A program made the translations under genes and the position numbers. Shown here piece by piece: positions 63,660 to 64,000 of a DNA stretch of 64,000 nucleotides. Numbering within the stretch: position 1 is the stretch's first letter; the number at the start of each line of letters is the position of its first letter. The stretch spans positions 35,775-99,774 of the forward strand of contig NZ_AUAM01000020.1 in the NCBI RefSeq assembly GCF_000428725.1, read 5' to 3'. A model generated the notes under the pieces. It was not told the DNA's origin. It made no database searches and saw only the letters and a list, made by a program, of their open reading frames with translations. This DNA is from Psychromonas aquimarina ATCC BAA-1526. Its GTDB lineage: Bacteria > Pseudomonadota > Gammaproteobacteria > Enterobacterales > Psychromonadaceae.

Positions 63660-64000
63660 GACGTGGTTTAATAGATTCACACACCCCAGTTAAGACATCA
63701 TAATGAACTTAACGGGAGAAATAGAATGACAACACGTAAAAAATATTCGAAAGAATTTAAATTAGATGCAATATCACTCGTCAATGAACAAGGTTACAGT
63801 AATACTGAAGCCGCTAGAAATTTAGGTATTAGCCCAAGTTTAATTGGTAAATGGATCAGGGAAGCTGAAAAAGGTGACGGACTTGCTTTCAGAGGTAATG
63901 GTAAGTTAACGCCTGAACAGTTAGAAATTCGTCAGCTCAAAGAAGAAAATAGAAAGCTTAAGATGGAGCGCGAAATCCTAAAAAAAGCGACGGTCTTCTT
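63660..64000 (+). mobile_element. IS3-family insertion sequence, left part only
   Basis: The right edge of the window cuts through an IS3-type element: a leader of about 60 bp, then orfA. The exact left terminus cannot be fixed without the other end; candidates lie between about 63655 and 63700 (TGACGTGGTTTAATAG or the run ending CACACACCCC). Confidence 0.75.
63726..64000 (+). CDS. IS3-family transposase OrfA, partial
   Basis: Ninety-one codons to the window edge. A helix-turn-helix (MTTRKKYSKEFKLDAISLV, then TEAARNLGISPSLIGKWI) binds the element's ends, and a leucine-zipper part (EEN then KLKMEREILKKATVFF) mediates multimerisation. A run of seven As followed by G at 63980-63987 (CTA AAA AAA GCG) is the expected -1 slippery site that fuses OrfA to the OrfB DDE transposase, which would lie beyond the window. 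A ggagaa ribosome site precedes the ATG. Confidence 0.9.
   Translation, partial: MTTRKKYSKEFKLDAISLVNEQGYSNTEAARNLGISPSLIGKWIREAEKGDGLAFRGNGKLTPEQLEIRQLKEENRKLKMEREILKKATVF

Overview
The window looks like a chromosomal segment of a marine, cold-adapted type gammaproteobacterium (order Alteromonadales, Psychromonas-like). This is inferred from close reading-frame resemblance of housekeeping genes to enterobacterial/vibrio orthologs (btsS, gsk, maeA, cydDC, yceH, yigL, nupC, ynjE), a moderately AT-rich composition by eye, MSHA-type pilin, two chemoreceptors and several cyclic-di-GMP proteins. No database search was possible; all names come from recognising motifs and family features in the translated sequence.

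Layout. 1-2.1 kb: the 3'-truncated pyruvate-sensor kinase btsS and a small Cys-rich protein under a Fur-box-like site. 2.2-6.9 kb: rhlE helicase, the amrA/amrB pair (AMMECR1 and MEMO families), a frameshifted yggL/DUF469 gene and a DMT transporter. Two neighbouring genes here carry tandem duplications of their own 3' ends. 7-18.8 kb: periplasmic binding protein, pgpB, an alpha-amylase lipoprotein with a pair of LacI-type operators upstream, an MshA-like pilin, a MatP-like DNA-binding protein, a chemoreceptor, a membrane-anchored methyltransferase, a lipase, an orphan BaeR-like regulator and a degenerate AAA protein. 19-22.3 kb: a redox pair (thioredoxin-like protein, nitroreductase) divergent from a LysR regulator, then a truncated GntR regulator. 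22.4-25.7 kb: a single-polypeptide restriction-modification-like protein (nuclease plus N6-methylase), the clearest accessory gene. 26-36.6 kb: MYG1, yceH, methyltransferase, STAS-like, maeA, a hydrolase, and a LysR-divergent cluster NmrA/GFA/metallo-beta-lactamase-like. 36.7-51.8 kb: nupC, a SpeE-like protein with an internal duplication, gsk, VF530, an EEP phosphatase/nuclease, two secreted proteins sharing an upstream element, a PEP-CTERM protein, yigL, a PagL-like deacylase, an outer-membrane barrel, GNAT, ynjE, LysR and a repeat lipoprotein. 52-63.2 kb: signalling genes (PilZ, PAS-GGDEF, chemoreceptor, 7TMR-DISM-GGDEF) and cydDC. 63.4-64 kb: DUF6429 and the start of an IS3-family element.

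Genes are mostly monocistronic with convergent pairs sharing hairpin terminators; real operons are few (cydDC, amrBA, nitroreductase/thioredoxin-like, NmrA/GFA/MBL). No rRNA, tRNA or CRISPR array was seen. The most notable signals are the tandem duplications of gene 3' ends (one of which supplies the start codon and Shine-Dalgarno region of amrA), a 37-bp element shared upstream of two secreted-protein genes, the degenerate AAA protein, the stand-alone restriction-modification-like gene beside a broken regulator, and a lipoprotein made almost entirely of 13-residue repeats.
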